NCBI RefSeq assembly: GCF_011386835.1
Contig: NC_088797.1
Span: forward strand, 60,661,587 to 60,725,586
Reading direction: 5' to 3'
DNA: 64,000 nt
DNA from: Chrysemys picta bellii
Taxonomy: Eukaryota; Chordata; Testudines; Emydidae
Position numbers and translations under genes: made by a program. A model generated the notes under the pieces. The model ran no database searches. It worked only from the letters and a program-made list of their open reading frames with translations, and had not been told where the DNA came from. This document shows, in pieces, positions 61,901 to 64,000 of the stretch (positions within the stretch are counted from its first letter, which is position 1; the number at the start of each line of letters is the position of its first letter).

Positions 61901-62796
61901 AACTAGTTAATTTCAGCCCAAATGGCAGCAAAGCCTAGGGACATTGTTATTATGACTAGACCATGTGGTGTAGAGCAGGAAACTGGTGCTAAACAAATAA
62001 GTCCCCTGCCCATAGTACAAATTGGTAGAGAAGAGGACAGCAGAGAAGCAAGGTGGTGGGTGGTCACTGTAGGTGGAATGCCTCACAAGTTAACATCTGA
62101 AGGGAGAGGATGCACTTTGGTGGAAGCATATTGTGAAGTGGGGTTGTATGACACTACAGAAAAGGCCAAGTAACTTTAACCACACAAGTCCAGGCAGAGT
62201 TCCCACCGTGCTCCATATAGAGTATGCACACACGAGATCTCTCTTTGCCTTTATTAGCTTAATTAACAATAAAATATAAACCTAAGTTTTCTCCTAAATT
62301 TGGCTGCTTTCTAGGGTTTCTCACTACAGGACCTCTTCTGTGTCTGCCCCTAGTCCGCTCTGGCTCAGAGATTTTCAAACCTTTATATGCTCCAAGATTG
62401 GAGCTAATAGGACCCTCCTGGTCTGACATCAGAGTAAATCAGCAAAAGTAACACTGCACCTCCATGCAGGGTCCTAGAATCTGACACCCTGTCAGACAAA
62501 GGTTTTAGGTAATAATCACAAGCCCAGTTGCTGACCAACATCTGCTTTTAGTCCCATTCAGAGGAAAAGGCCAATTTAAACTCACCTGCCTAGATTGCTT
62601 TTGTCCCCAATCCCATTGTTGGTTTCCACACTGAGGTTATCGCAAGACTTGCTCATCATCCCAGCAGACATATGCTCCAGGTTGGCCCCATACAGCACAT
62701 TTTCTGAGCAGGACAGTCTCTGAATCAGGGCAAGATGTTCGTTCTGAGTTGCATAAGCAGAATTTGATTTGACTATTTCCATAAACTTGCTGTCCT
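10901..62796 (-). CDS. FRMPD2: Multi-PDZ scaffold gene, PTPN13 family, probably FRMPD2; 23 exons, partial at both ends
   Basis: Joining the 23 exons listed separately gives about 1143 codons with every junction in phase. The protein has six PDZ domains: PDZ1 (exons at 58.6, 55.9 and 55.6 kb), PDZ2 (52.0-49.2 kb), PDZ3 (47.2 and 39.7 kb), PDZ4 (33.0 and 32.0 kb), PDZ5 (32.0 and 30.9 kb) and PDZ6 (15.4 and 12.9 kb). PDZ1-5 align one to one with PTPN13. PDZ1 has GKLDLGIF and [11 protein letters not shown]2 has [12 protein letters not shown] and THKQAV, PDZ3 has NTFEVKL and LFPGQPA. Identity in PDZ1 looks like about two thirds, too low for reptile PTPN13 itself. The PDZ1-to-PDZ2 distance (about 188 residues) is nearer to FRMPD2 than to PTPN13. 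Known family architecture is KIND, FERM, PDZs, with a phosphatase at the end in PTPN13. KIND/FERM would be beyond 64 kb, and no phosphatase signature is visible in the window. The likely role is a cortical scaffold. The gene model is sure; the symbol is an inference, with PTPN13 itself the main alternative. Confidence -1.
11775..11900 (+). repeat. MIR SINE fragment
   Basis: Contains TGTGTGACCTTGG and CACTGTGCCTCAGTT, hallmarks of the MIR core, in plus orientation. Lies in the intron between the last two exons. Confidence -1.
12690..12780. repeat. Palindromic MITE fragment
   Basis: An imperfect inverted repeat around a TTGAAGTCAATGAAG centre, with arms resembling ACAGTGGTGTAAA and CTATACTGGTGTCG. 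Similar palindromic copies occur at 37195, 46740, 48885 and 52165. Confidence -1.
12844..13012 (-). CDS. FRMPD2: Exon 22: second half of PDZ6
   Basis: 169 bases, 56 codons, phase 0 in and 1 out, acceptor TTTCCAG and donor GTAAGC. It encodes [20 protein letters not shown], then [10 protein letters not shown], which completes PDZ6, and a Ser/Thr/Gln-rich tail. The first alpha-B residue is Arg (LTRNTVI), unusual for a PDZ groove. Confidence -1.
13725..14068. mobile_element. hAT MITE copy 1 (TAGGGTTACCATA ends)
   Basis: Ends TACGGTTACCATA and TATGGTAACCCTA, flanked by tactctgc / tgctctgc (7 of 8). The interior is CCGCCCC-rich. Near the right end is a second inverted repeat around GACGGGGG, with arms GGACATGT..GGCTTTTTGG. 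Same family as 14556 and 25959. Confidence -1.
14556..15026. mobile_element. hAT MITE copy 2 (TAGGGTTACCATA ends)
   Basis: Ends TAGGGTTACCATA and TATGGTAACCCTA, flanked by a perfect 8-bp duplication gccactac (14548-14555 and 15027-15034). GC-rich interior, with the same right-end hairpin as the other copies. Frames read across it are composition artefacts. Confidence -1.
15393..15554 (-). CDS. FRMPD2: Exon 21: first half of PDZ6
   Basis: 162 bases, exactly 54 codons, phase 0 in and out, acceptor TATTGCAG and donor GTAACA. It encodes [20 protein letters not shown], then [20 protein letters not shown] and a [11 protein letters not shown] turn. This is a canonical PDZ with a [10 protein letters not shown] binding loop. 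Its intron just before VNG in phase 0 matches PDZ4. Confidence -1.
15555..17265. other. Intron, no feature recognised
   Basis: Between exons 20 and 21. An 87-codon plus-strand frame at 16052-16315, with an acidic tail ([15 protein letters not shown]), is the only notable thing. It matches nothing I know. Confidence -1.
17266..17330 (-). CDS. FRMPD2: Exon 20: acidic linker before PDZ6
   Basis: 65 bases, 21 codons, phase 1 in and 0 out, acceptor TTTCTCACAG and donor GTAAGT. It encodes [20 protein letters not shown] plus E, acidic and Ser-rich. The next exon starts the sixth PDZ. Confidence -1.
17797..17883 (-). CDS. FRMPD2: Exon 19: acidic linker before PDZ6
   Basis: 87 bases, 28 codons, phase 1 in and out, acceptor TTGTTTTTAG and donor GTAAGG. 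It encodes [19 protein letters not shown] and ends LPRQH. An internal GTGAGT after NEN is a decoy: using it would break the phase of the next exon. Confidence -1.
17970..18345 (+). repeat. MIR SINE split by a MITE
   Basis: The left piece (17970-18051) has GACTCACTGTATGACCCTGG. The right piece (18261-18345) has TTAAGTTTCCTCATTTGCAC. They are consecutive parts of one MIR in plus orientation, interrupted by 18052-18260. Confidence -1.
18052..18260. mobile_element. MITE with GTCTAYAMT-type ends, inside MIR
   Basis: The left end GGGGTATGTCTATAATGC and right end GCTGTGACATAGAGTCCC are imperfect inverted repeats. The ends resemble those of the elements at 35520 and 40790. Class uncertain. Confidence -1.
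18518..19565 (+). mobile_element. Penelope-like retroelement, 5' truncated, flanked by inverted terminal repeats
   Basis: The interior encodes a decayed Penelope C-terminus. The left flank (18518-18650) and right flank (19430-19565) are the same sequence in opposite orientation, sharing GGCACCTTAGAGA, GCATAAGCTTT and AACCCA..TTCATCAG. Inverted or partial terminal repeats are a known Penelope feature. The reverse transcriptase part is missing. An imperfect tandem duplication of about 93 bp lies at about 19170-19345. Confidence -1.
18667..19022 (+). pseudogene. Penelope GIY-YIG endonuclease remnant
   Basis: The frame reads [16 protein letters not shown], then [12 protein letters not shown] (the cysteine-rich linker), then [12 protein letters not shown]. 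After a one-base deletion near 18898 it continues [18 protein letters not shown] and ends FNLTGH at a stop. GIY-YIG hallmarks visible are Tyr-Ile near the start, YIGQT, the R in SLRKR and the H in NGH. Dead because of the frameshift and stops. Confidence -1.
19722..20345 (-). mobile_element. CR1 fragment, minus strand
   Basis: Starts with the reversed CR1 3' tail (CCAGAAGGGACCACTATGAT). Minus-strand frames read like the end of CR1 ORF2 ([15 protein letters not shown]). Confidence -1.
20346..21330. other. No gene seen
   Basis: Intron sequence with short frames only and no recognised repeat. Confidence -1.
21330..25172 (+). mobile_element. Long decayed CR1 LINE with both ORF1 and ORF2 remnants
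   Basis: ORF1 shows a lipase/esterase of the SGNH type: [11 protein letters not shown] (degenerate GDS block, about 21913), [11 protein letters not shown] (about 22095) and [20 protein letters not shown] (DxxH block, about 22325). ORF2 has endonuclease pieces near 22600 and 22950 and reverse transcriptase pieces near 23900-24500, including ADDTKLG. Many stops. The 3' tail ends near 25172, just before the 38-bp exon. Confidence -1.
25230..25267 (-). CDS. FRMPD2: Exon 18: 38-bp micro-exon after PDZ5
   Basis: 38 bases (12 codons plus shared bases), phase 2 in and 1 out, donor GTAAGTAA. It encodes [12 protein letters not shown]. Homology of the [10 protein letters not shown] junction to PTPN13 makes this a real exon despite its size. 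A decayed CR1 ends about 60 bases to its left. Confidence -1.
25959..26604. mobile_element. hAT MITE copy 3 (TAGGGTTACCATA ends), nested
   Basis: Ends TAGGGTTACCATA and TATGGTAACCCTA, with a perfect 8-bp duplication cactatgg (25951-25958, 26605-26612). It contains an extreme GC-rich tract (about 26200-26500) made of CCCCGGCCCAGCACC-like units, which creates long Pro/Ala frames that are not genes. Confidence -1.
26806..26952 (+). pseudogene. C-terminal end of a hAT transposase
   Basis: 49 codons including the stop: [20 protein letters not shown], then [20 protein letters not shown] and a short [13 protein letters not shown] end. This resembles the C-terminal tail of Charlie8/GTF2IRD2-type transposases. 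The rest of the gene is deleted. Confidence -1.
27805..28081. mobile_element. hAT MITE
   Basis: Ends CAGTGATACTCAAACCTCAG and CCTCAGTCTGAGTATCACTG, near-perfect inverted repeats. The flanking duplication is weak (gaacaggc / gaataacc, 5 of 8), so it is old. Confidence -1.
28090..29840. other. No gene; possible old LTR-type repeat at about 28760-29400
   Basis: 28760-29400 holds TA-rich then CT-rich sequence with a CTACTTAAACC TATA-like site (about 29030), which is LTR-like in texture. No boundaries could be fixed, so this is only a suggestion. Confidence -1.
29845..29965 (+). repeat. Penelope-type terminal repeat fragment
   Basis: Shares CGAAAGCTTATGC, AAATRCATCTGTTAGTCTTA and AAGGTGCCACA with the right end of the element at 18518. 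Confidence -1.
30535..30665 (+). repeat. Penelope-type terminal repeat fragment
   Basis: Same unit as 29845: CGAAAGCTTATGCTCAAATA, TTAAGGTGCCACCGGACTCC and GACTAACACAGCTACC. It lies about 190 bases beyond the donor of the PDZ5 exon. Confidence -1.
30857..31067 (-). CDS. FRMPD2: Exon 17: main part of PDZ5
   Basis: 211 bases, 69 codons, phase 1 in and 2 out, acceptor CCTTCCAG and donor GTAAAT. It encodes [19 protein letters not shown] and ends VCIRATR. PTPN13 PDZ5 also ends in an ATRN motif; the next exon supplies the N and then GNPVVP, close to the PTPN13 sequence at the same point. Confidence -1.
31440..31605 (-). repeat. MIR SINE
   Basis: Reverse MIR core: CAGATGAGGAAACTAAGACA, GTGACTCACCCATAGTCACA. 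Lies between the PDZ5 exons. Confidence -1.
31981..32155 (-). CDS. FRMPD2: Exon 16: end of PDZ4, start of PDZ5
   Basis: 175 bases, 58 codons, phase 0 in and 1 out, acceptor TCTCTTAG and donor GTATGT. It starts [20 protein letters not shown], ends PDZ4 at LVVGRV, then starts PDZ5 with [16 protein letters not shown]. The short spacer between PDZ4 and PDZ5 is as in PTPN13, where the two lie in tandem. Confidence -1.
32958..33116 (-). CDS. FRMPD2: Exon 15: first half of PDZ4
   Basis: 159 bases, exactly 53 codons, phase 0 in and out, donor GTACAG. It encodes [20 protein letters not shown] and ends [10 protein letters not shown]. The binding loop is CYGFTV, and the [12 protein letters not shown] turn is typical. 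The intron falls just before VNG. Confidence -1.
33404..33689 (-). CDS. FRMPD2: Exon 14: PDZ3-PDZ4 linker, second part, with endocytic-type motifs
   Basis: 286 bases, 95 codons, phase 2 in and 0 out, pyrimidine-rich acceptor, donor GTAAGT. It starts [12 protein letters not shown], passes through a Ser/Thr-rich stretch, then carries DPF (33503-33511) and WEDF (33446-33457) followed by a Glu-rich tail that ends EEEYTR. DPF and WxxF-acidic are known AP-2 appendage ligand types. Function here is inferred. Confidence -1.
34060..34255 (-). repeat. MIR SINE
   Basis: Well-kept reverse MIR: GGGGAAACTGAGGCACATGG, then GACTTGCCCAAGGTCACCCA. Confidence -1.
34256..35519. other. No gene seen
   Basis: Intron between the two linker exons; short frames only, no recognised repeat. 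Confidence -1.
35520..35802. mobile_element. MITE with TGGGCAT..GTCTACACT ends
   Basis: Left TGGGCATGTCTACACT (35520), right AGTGTAGATGTAATGCCCA (to 35802), an inverted pair. The target duplication is not clear. Confidence -1.
36050..36250. mobile_element. Foldback element made of two Penelope-type terminal repeats head to head
   Basis: Two arms of about 90 bp in inverted orientation meet near 36127. Both carry GGCACCTTAGAGACTAACAA and GCATAAGCTTTCGTGGGC or their complements. The flanks are a perfect 12-bp direct repeat tgtgaataaaaa (36038-36049, 36251-36262), so it inserted as a unit. Confidence -1.
36263..37605. other. No gene; palindromic MITE piece at about 37195-37335
   Basis: 36280-36620 is AT-rich with repeated AAAATTTTC-like words, probably an old repeat. 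37195-37335 begins GGGCCTGATTCTCATTTACT and ends in GAGGCCC, a palindromic MITE remnant. The rest is plain intron. Confidence -1.
37606..37973 (-). CDS. FRMPD2: Exon 13: PDZ3-PDZ4 linker, first part
   Basis: 368 bases, 122 codons, the largest exon in the window, phase 0 in and 2 out, donor GTAAGA. It is Pro/Ser/Glu-rich and disordered: [13 protein letters not shown], then acidic [20 protein letters not shown], then a more ordered [20 protein letters not shown]. The aromatic-basic KHLWKWRRE segment is distinctive, but I cannot name a domain. Confidence -1.
37974..39678. other. Intron, no recognised feature; possible LTR-like part near 39200-39460
   Basis: A TATATAAG site near 39322 followed by a purine-rich stretch could be part of an old LTR, but no ends were found. 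Confidence -1.
39679..39777 (-). CDS. FRMPD2: Exon 12: end of PDZ3
   Basis: 99 bases, exactly 33 codons, phase 0 in and out, acceptor CCTGTGTAG and donor GTAAGA. It encodes [20 protein letters not shown] and ends PEIDQSAL. The LLCRPP and LPEID motifs match PTPN13 just after PDZ3. Confidence -1.
40338..40655. mobile_element. hAT MITE
   Basis: Ends CAGGGCCGGCTTTAGG and CCTAAAGCCAGCCCTG, flanked by ggtacaga / ggtacagg (7 of 8). CpG-rich interior, with CCGCCGAAG-type words repeated in both orientations. Confidence -1.
40790..41075. mobile_element. GC-rich MITE with an internal hairpin
   Basis: Left GGGTCTGGTCTATACTAC, right GTAGTGTAGATGTACCC, imperfect inverted ends. Inside is a hairpin with arms GGGGATCGAT and ATCGATCCCC and a nested CGCGTCCC/GGGACGCG stem (about 40853-40890). 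CpG content is high for an old repeat. Confidence -1.
41276..41333. repeat. Perfect 58-bp palindrome
   Basis: Two 29-base arms, exact inverted copies with no spacer, centred on ATCGAT at 41304/41305. The left arm starts CTGAGCCTGTGGTC and the right arm ends GACCACAGGCTCAG. The left arm is the end of the LTR-like sequence. Confidence -1.
41334..42576. other. No gene seen
   Basis: Intron. A 128-codon plus-strand frame (41454-41840) has no recognisable family and overlaps an equally open antisense frame. Confidence -1.
43128..44723. mobile_element. hAT foldback MITE, middle layer, split by CR1
   Basis: Ends CAGGGATCAGCAACCTTTGG and CCAAAGGTTGCCGATCCCTG, flanked by cgataggg / ggataggg (7 of 8). 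The arms pair far inward (GTAAACAAACCGG in both). Related to the MITE at 5819 by the shared GCGGCTCCCA, GTTTGTTTACCT and GTCCGCAGGTT words. Confidence -1.
43290..44592 (+). mobile_element. CR1 LINE, innermost layer, nearly intact ORF2 C-terminal half
   Basis: Reverse transcriptase blocks read [26 protein letters not shown], then after one frameshift near 43640 [11 protein letters not shown] and FADDTKLGG with the catalytic DD kept. The frame then runs open to a stop at about 44496. The 3' tail is CTATGATTCTATTCTATG-like. It is the best-preserved CR1 in the window and therefore probably the youngest. 5' truncated. Confidence -1.
45862..47149. repeat. Intron with MIR (46380-46580, minus) and palindromic MITE (46740-46860)
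   Basis: The MIR core reads TTTACAGATGGGAAAACC. The MITE arms are GGTGTAAATCTGGAGTAAT and AGTTACTCCAACTTTATACC. Confidence -1.
47150..47364 (-). CDS. FRMPD2: Exon 11: most of PDZ3
   Basis: 215 bases, 71 codons, phase 1 in and 0 out. It encodes [18 protein letters not shown], then [19 protein letters not shown] and [19 protein letters not shown]. Next comes a 7.4-kb intron, the longest in the window, holding the LTR-like stretch and the nested transposons. Confidence -1.
48032..48568. mobile_element. hAT MITE (CGGGGTGGGCAAACT ends)
   Basis: Starts CGGGGTGGGCAAACTACGGC and ends AGTTTGCCAATCCCCG, flanked by tgctagac / tgctacac (7 of 8). GC-rich interior without a transposase. Plus and minus frames inside it are composition artefacts. 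Confidence -1.
48885..48980. repeat. Palindromic MITE fragment
   Basis: TTGCGTACACCAGGAGTCAC and ACACTGGTGTAAATTAGC form imperfect arms around ACCTCAGTAGG. Confidence -1.
49207..49354 (-). CDS. FRMPD2: Exon 10: end of PDZ2 and linker to PDZ3
   Basis: 148 bases, 49 codons, phase 0 in and 1 out, acceptor TTGCTAG and donor GTGAGC. It starts with the last PDZ2 strand, [10 protein letters not shown], then a linker ending NGYSFATD. The shared base gives Asp, leading into DNTFEVKL of PDZ3. Confidence -1.
49513..49598 (-). CDS. FRMPD2: Exon 9: alpha-B helix of PDZ2
   Basis: 86 bases, 28 codons, phase 1 in and 0 out, acceptor CCTCAG and donor GTTTGT. It encodes [20 protein letters not shown]. The GITHKQAVE helix keeps the His that marks class I PDZ domains, the only one of the six here to do so. 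Confidence -1.
50085..50178 (-). CDS. FRMPD2: Exon 8: core of PDZ2
   Basis: 94 bases, 31 codons, phase 0 in and 1 out, acceptor ATTTGCAG and donor GTAGGA. It encodes [19 protein letters not shown] and ends in an AAA-rich KK run. Very close to PTPN13 PDZ2 in the GGIYVK segment. Confidence -1.
50730..51250 (+). mobile_element. CR1 3' end split by a MITE
   Basis: GGTCAGACTGGATGATCGCA lies on one side, and the rest of the tail (GTGGTCCCTTCTGGCCTTAA) on the other. The insert is 50881-51206. Confidence -1.
50881..51206. mobile_element. hAT-like MITE inside a CR1 3' tail
   Basis: Ends CAGTGGCAGATTAG and CTAATCTGCCTCTG, one mismatch in 14. The flanks gatcgcag / catcagag match at 5 of 8. The interior is GC-rich. 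Confidence -1.
51500..51646. mobile_element. Mariner-type MITE
   Basis: 147 bp with a TA duplication on both sides (51498-51499, 51647-51648). The terminal inverted repeats are 22 bp with one mismatch, starting CACCTCTACC and including CGATATAACGC. It lies 352 bases from the PDZ2 exon. Confidence -1.
51999..52103 (-). CDS. FRMPD2: Exon 7: start of PDZ2, followed by a GC donor
   Basis: 105 bases, exactly 35 codons, phase 0 in and out, after GAGACAG. It ends [17 protein letters not shown], the first strand and binding loop of PDZ2. The next bases are GCAAGT instead of GT. The next exon begins GGINTSV in phase 0, which restores the LGISVTGG loop, so the GC-AG boundary is forced by homology. Confidence -1.
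52165..52290. repeat. Palindromic MITE fragment, just upstream of the PDZ2 exon
   Basis: TTTACGCCAGAGTAAATCC and CCAAATTTACACCAGCGTC are the arms. It lies about 60 bases beyond the acceptor of exon 7. Confidence -1.
52353..52470. mobile_element. Short MITE (TAGAGCTGGTCAAAAATT-type ends)
   Basis: TAGAACTGGTTGAAATTTT at the left, AATTTTTGACCAGCTCTA at the right. The target duplication is unclear. AT-rich interior. Confidence -1.
52580..53645. other. Unclassified sequence, possibly an old LTR-type repeat
   Basis: About 1 kb with no recognised coding and no ends found. The style of the right half (CAAATCTGCAAATATTGTGA and onward) suggests a repeat rather than unique intron. Confidence -1.
53655..53886 (+). 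mobile_element. CR1 3' end fragment beside an exon
   Basis: Reads as the end of CR1 ORF2 and the tail (ACATTTCTATGATTCT). It ends about 47 bases before the exon at 53933. Confidence -1.
53933..54168 (-). CDS. FRMPD2: Exon 6: PDZ1-PDZ2 linker
   Basis: 236 bases, 78 codons, phase 1 in and 0 out, acceptor TTTCATAG and donor GTAACC. The peptide is polar and acidic, with [20 protein letters not shown] and a hydrophobic patch [17 protein letters not shown]. No domain is recognised. A CR1 3' tail ends only about 47 bases beyond its donor. Confidence -1.
54169..55609. other. Intron, nothing recognised
   Basis: Short frames only on both strands; no repeat ends were identified. Confidence -1.
55610..55726 (-). 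CDS. FRMPD2: Exon 5: end of PDZ1
   Basis: 117 bases, 38 codons, phase 1 in and out, ending before GTACAA. It encodes [20 protein letters not shown] and ends in ISQPK. The usual PGDRL turn reads PGGRL, so the Asp is lost. The first alpha-B residue, His in PTPN13 PDZ1 and in class I PDZs, is Phe here (VSFNTAV). Confidence -1.
55839..55946 (-). CDS. FRMPD2: Exon 4: core of PDZ1
   Basis: 108 bases, 35 codons plus shared bases, phase 1 in and out. It encodes [17 protein letters not shown] and [15 protein letters not shown], strands 2-4 of a PDZ fold, and is the most PTPN13-like segment in the window. The donor is CCAG|GTCACC, weaker than the others in this gene. Confidence -1.
56147..57150 (-). 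mobile_element. CR1 LINE fragment, minus strand
   Basis: Minus-strand frames give [42 protein letters not shown] and FADDTKIEG, reverse transcriptase blocks with the catalytic DD kept. The reversed 3' tail starts at about 56147. A frameshift or stop separates two pieces near 56788. Confidence -1.
57151..58563. repeat. Intron with weak MIR pieces
   Basis: MIR-like bits at 57600-57690 (GATCTCCTGAGTCCCAGGCC) and 58270-58390 (ACCTCAAAGTGCTATGCAAC), minus orientation. There is an A-rich run near 58112-58130. Confidence -1.
58564..58662 (-). CDS. FRMPD2: Exon 3: start of PDZ1
   Basis: 99 bases between TTTCTGCAG and GTGAGT, phase 1 in and out. The first half is a linker with [10 protein letters not shown]. 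The second half, [16 protein letters not shown], is the first beta strand of PDZ1 running into the carboxylate-binding loop (GFGF). It continues directly into the exon at 55.9 kb. Confidence -1.
58663..60083. other. Intron, nothing recognised
   Basis: Short frames only. No repeat ends were found by eye. Confidence -1.
60084..60187 (-). CDS. FRMPD2: Exon 2: Ser/Tyr-rich linker
   Basis: 104 bases, 34 full codons, from CCCCTAG to the donor GTGAGT, phase 2 in and 1 out. It contains [18 protein letters not shown], a basic stretch followed by Tyr and Ser residues that could be phosphorylated. No domain is recognised. The first base completes a serine codon with the previous exon. Confidence -1.
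60420..61000. other. GA-rich stretch, unclassified repeat suspected
   Basis: Purine-rich sequence (GGGAAAGGGAGCTGGCCAGG and similar) without coding. It reads like an interspersed repeat, but no ends could be fixed. Confidence -1.
61166..61530 (-). mobile_element. CR1 3' end fragment, minus strand
   Basis: Begins ATAGAATCATAGAAGGACGG, the reversed CR1 tail, then reversed ORF2 end (CATCCCTGACAGGTATTTCT). Confidence -1.
62586..62796 (-). CDS. FRMPD2: Exon 1 of the visible gene: linker before PDZ1
   Basis: 211 bases, 69 full codons, starting in phase 1 after CCCTCAG and ending in phase 2 before GTGAGT. The peptide ([20 protein letters not shown] onward, ending near DKSNLG) is polar and Ser/Asn-rich, with no domain. 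In the PTPN13 family this is the linker between FERM and PDZ1. It joins in phase to the 60.1 kb exon. Confidence -1.
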
Positions 62797-63203
62797 CTGA
62801 GGGAGAAGGGCAAATGAGAAAATGATCAATCTACTGACTTTCTTCCAGCCTTTTATGTTCAGAACTGCTTTCTGTCTAGCCTTTTCAACATACCAGCCTT
62901 ACAAAAAGCCTGACATTATATATAGTTGTTCTGATATTCCTAAAACTATCGAGAGGCTGGAGTGTGAGAAAGGGTTTTCAAGCATTTTCTATTATATCAC
63001 AGGAGGTATTGTGTTTTTCATTTGGATTTGGCTTTCATTCATGTGAATTTAGCTGCAAATTCAGTCTCCACTAAGAAAGATGCAGTGTGCAGCCCCATTA
63101 AACCTGAATGCATCTCTGAAACAGACATTTAAAAAATCTGTCAATGGAACTGGAAGGTTCTGTCTGCAGAGGTCTGGAGCAGCTATGATCAGCTGAGGCT
63201 CAC

Positions 63204-63238
63204 CTGTTTCATGGGCCACCAGCCCAACACATGTGTAT
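63204..63238 (-). CDS. Possible 35-bp micro-exon upstream of the first sure exon
   Basis: On the minus strand a pyrimidine-rich stretch ends in CTCAG, then 35 bases lead to ACAG|GTGAGC, a strong donor. The end phase (1) matches the start phase of the exon at 62796, giving the junction residues HET-E-DSKF. The peptide YTCVGLVAHET is too short to recognise. It could be a chance ORF, since it rests only on splice signals and phase. Confidence -1.
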
Positions 63239-63409
63239 CTGAGGAGACATGCTCCCACGACATCAGAGAGGGATCAGGGAGCTGGTCCTCAGCCCTGCAC
63301 ACTCTGTACTAGTGAGGAAGGGATTATTTTGGTGGCAGTGAATGACATCTAACTTTGCACCTCTAAGTGAAACCACCAATTCCTTATTGATAGCCAGATT
63401 TGGGATCTG

Positions 63410-63880
63410 CAGCACTGGAGAGGGGTCAGGGAAGAGTCATAAGAATGACTGAAAGATTAGAAAACATTCCTTATTATAGTAATAGACTGAAGGAACTCTA
63501 GCTTAATAAAGAGATGGTTAAGGGGTGACTTGATCACAGTCTAAGTATCTACATCGGGAACAACCATTGGATAATGAGCTCTTCAGTTTAACAGAGAAAG
63601 GTCTGAAACACTCCAATGGCTGGAAGCTGAAGTTAGGCAAATTCAGACTGGAAATCAGGTGTCAATTTTTAACAGTGAGGTTAATTAACCATTGGAACAA
63701 CTTACCAAGGATTGCAGTGGATTCTCCATCACTGGCAATTATTAAATCAAGACTGGATATTTTTTCCTAAAAGCTCTGCGCTAGGAATTGTTGTGGGGCA
63801 ATTCTCTGGCCTGTGATAGGCAGGAGATCAGACTAGATGGTCCCAGTGGTCTCTTCTGCCATGGGAATTCTATTAATCTA
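63410..63880 (+). mobile_element. CR1 3' end fragment
   Basis: A 67-codon frame at 63567-63770 ([20 protein letters not shown]) is the end of CR1 ORF2, followed by the tail to about 63875. Confidence -1.
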
Positions 63881-64000
63881 TTTACATCCCTGCCTCCAGG
63901 CCCAAGGAAAGTCTGGATATAATTTAAAGCTGACGGAGTCAATATTAATTTATTCAGGTTCCCTCTCAATGGGCTGGAATACCCCTTAAAGTGGACTTGG

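Overview
The window is vertebrate nuclear DNA and most likely comes from a sauropsid, best guess a turtle. The repeats point that way: many CR1 LINE fragments with 3' tails like GATTCTATGATTCT, hAT elements and hAT MITEs with 8-bp target duplications, a Penelope-like element, MIR/CORE SINEs and a mariner MITE. Long introns and canonical splice sites confirm a eukaryote. No bacterial gene, operon, CRISPR array, rRNA or tRNA was seen.

One real gene was found, on the minus strand from about 62.8 kb down to at least 10.9 kb. I assembled 23 exons by hand: 3431 coding bases, about 1143 codons. All 22 junctions are phase-compatible. All have AG acceptors, and all but one have GT donors; the exception is GC. 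The product has six PDZ domains. PDZ1-PDZ5 match the order, spacing and sequence style of PTPN13 (PTP-BL/FAP-1), but at a divergence that suggests its paralogue FRMPD2. PDZ6 follows PDZ5 after a short acidic linker. The KIND/FERM part should lie beyond 64 kb. Any phosphatase domain would lie to the left of position 1; none was seen here.

Layout from left to right: 0.66-3.48 kb, a hAT transposon with broken transposase; 3.5-6.3 kb, a CR1 copy with a hAT MITE in its 3' tail; 6.3-10.9 kb, mostly unannotated sequence; 10.9-17.9 kb, the exons for PDZ6 and its linker, with two GC-rich hAT MITEs between; 18.5-19.6 kb, a Penelope-like element flanked by inverted repeats; 21.3-25.2 kb, a long decayed CR1 with both ORFs; 25.9-27.1 kb, a hAT element with a nested MITE; 30.9-39.8 kb, the exons for PDZ5, PDZ4, the inter-PDZ linker and the end of PDZ3; 40.1-41.3 kb, an LTR-like stretch holding two MITEs and ending in a perfect 58-bp palindrome; 42.6-45.9 kb, a three-level transposon nest; 47.1-62.8 kb, the exons for PDZ3, PDZ2, PDZ1 and the N-terminal linker, with CR1, mariner and hAT remnants between.

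The gene product is best read as a submembrane scaffold. The PDZ3-PDZ4 linker carries a DPF and a WEDF-acidic motif, which resemble AP-2 appendage ligands. Everything else recognisable is mobile-element debris inside introns.
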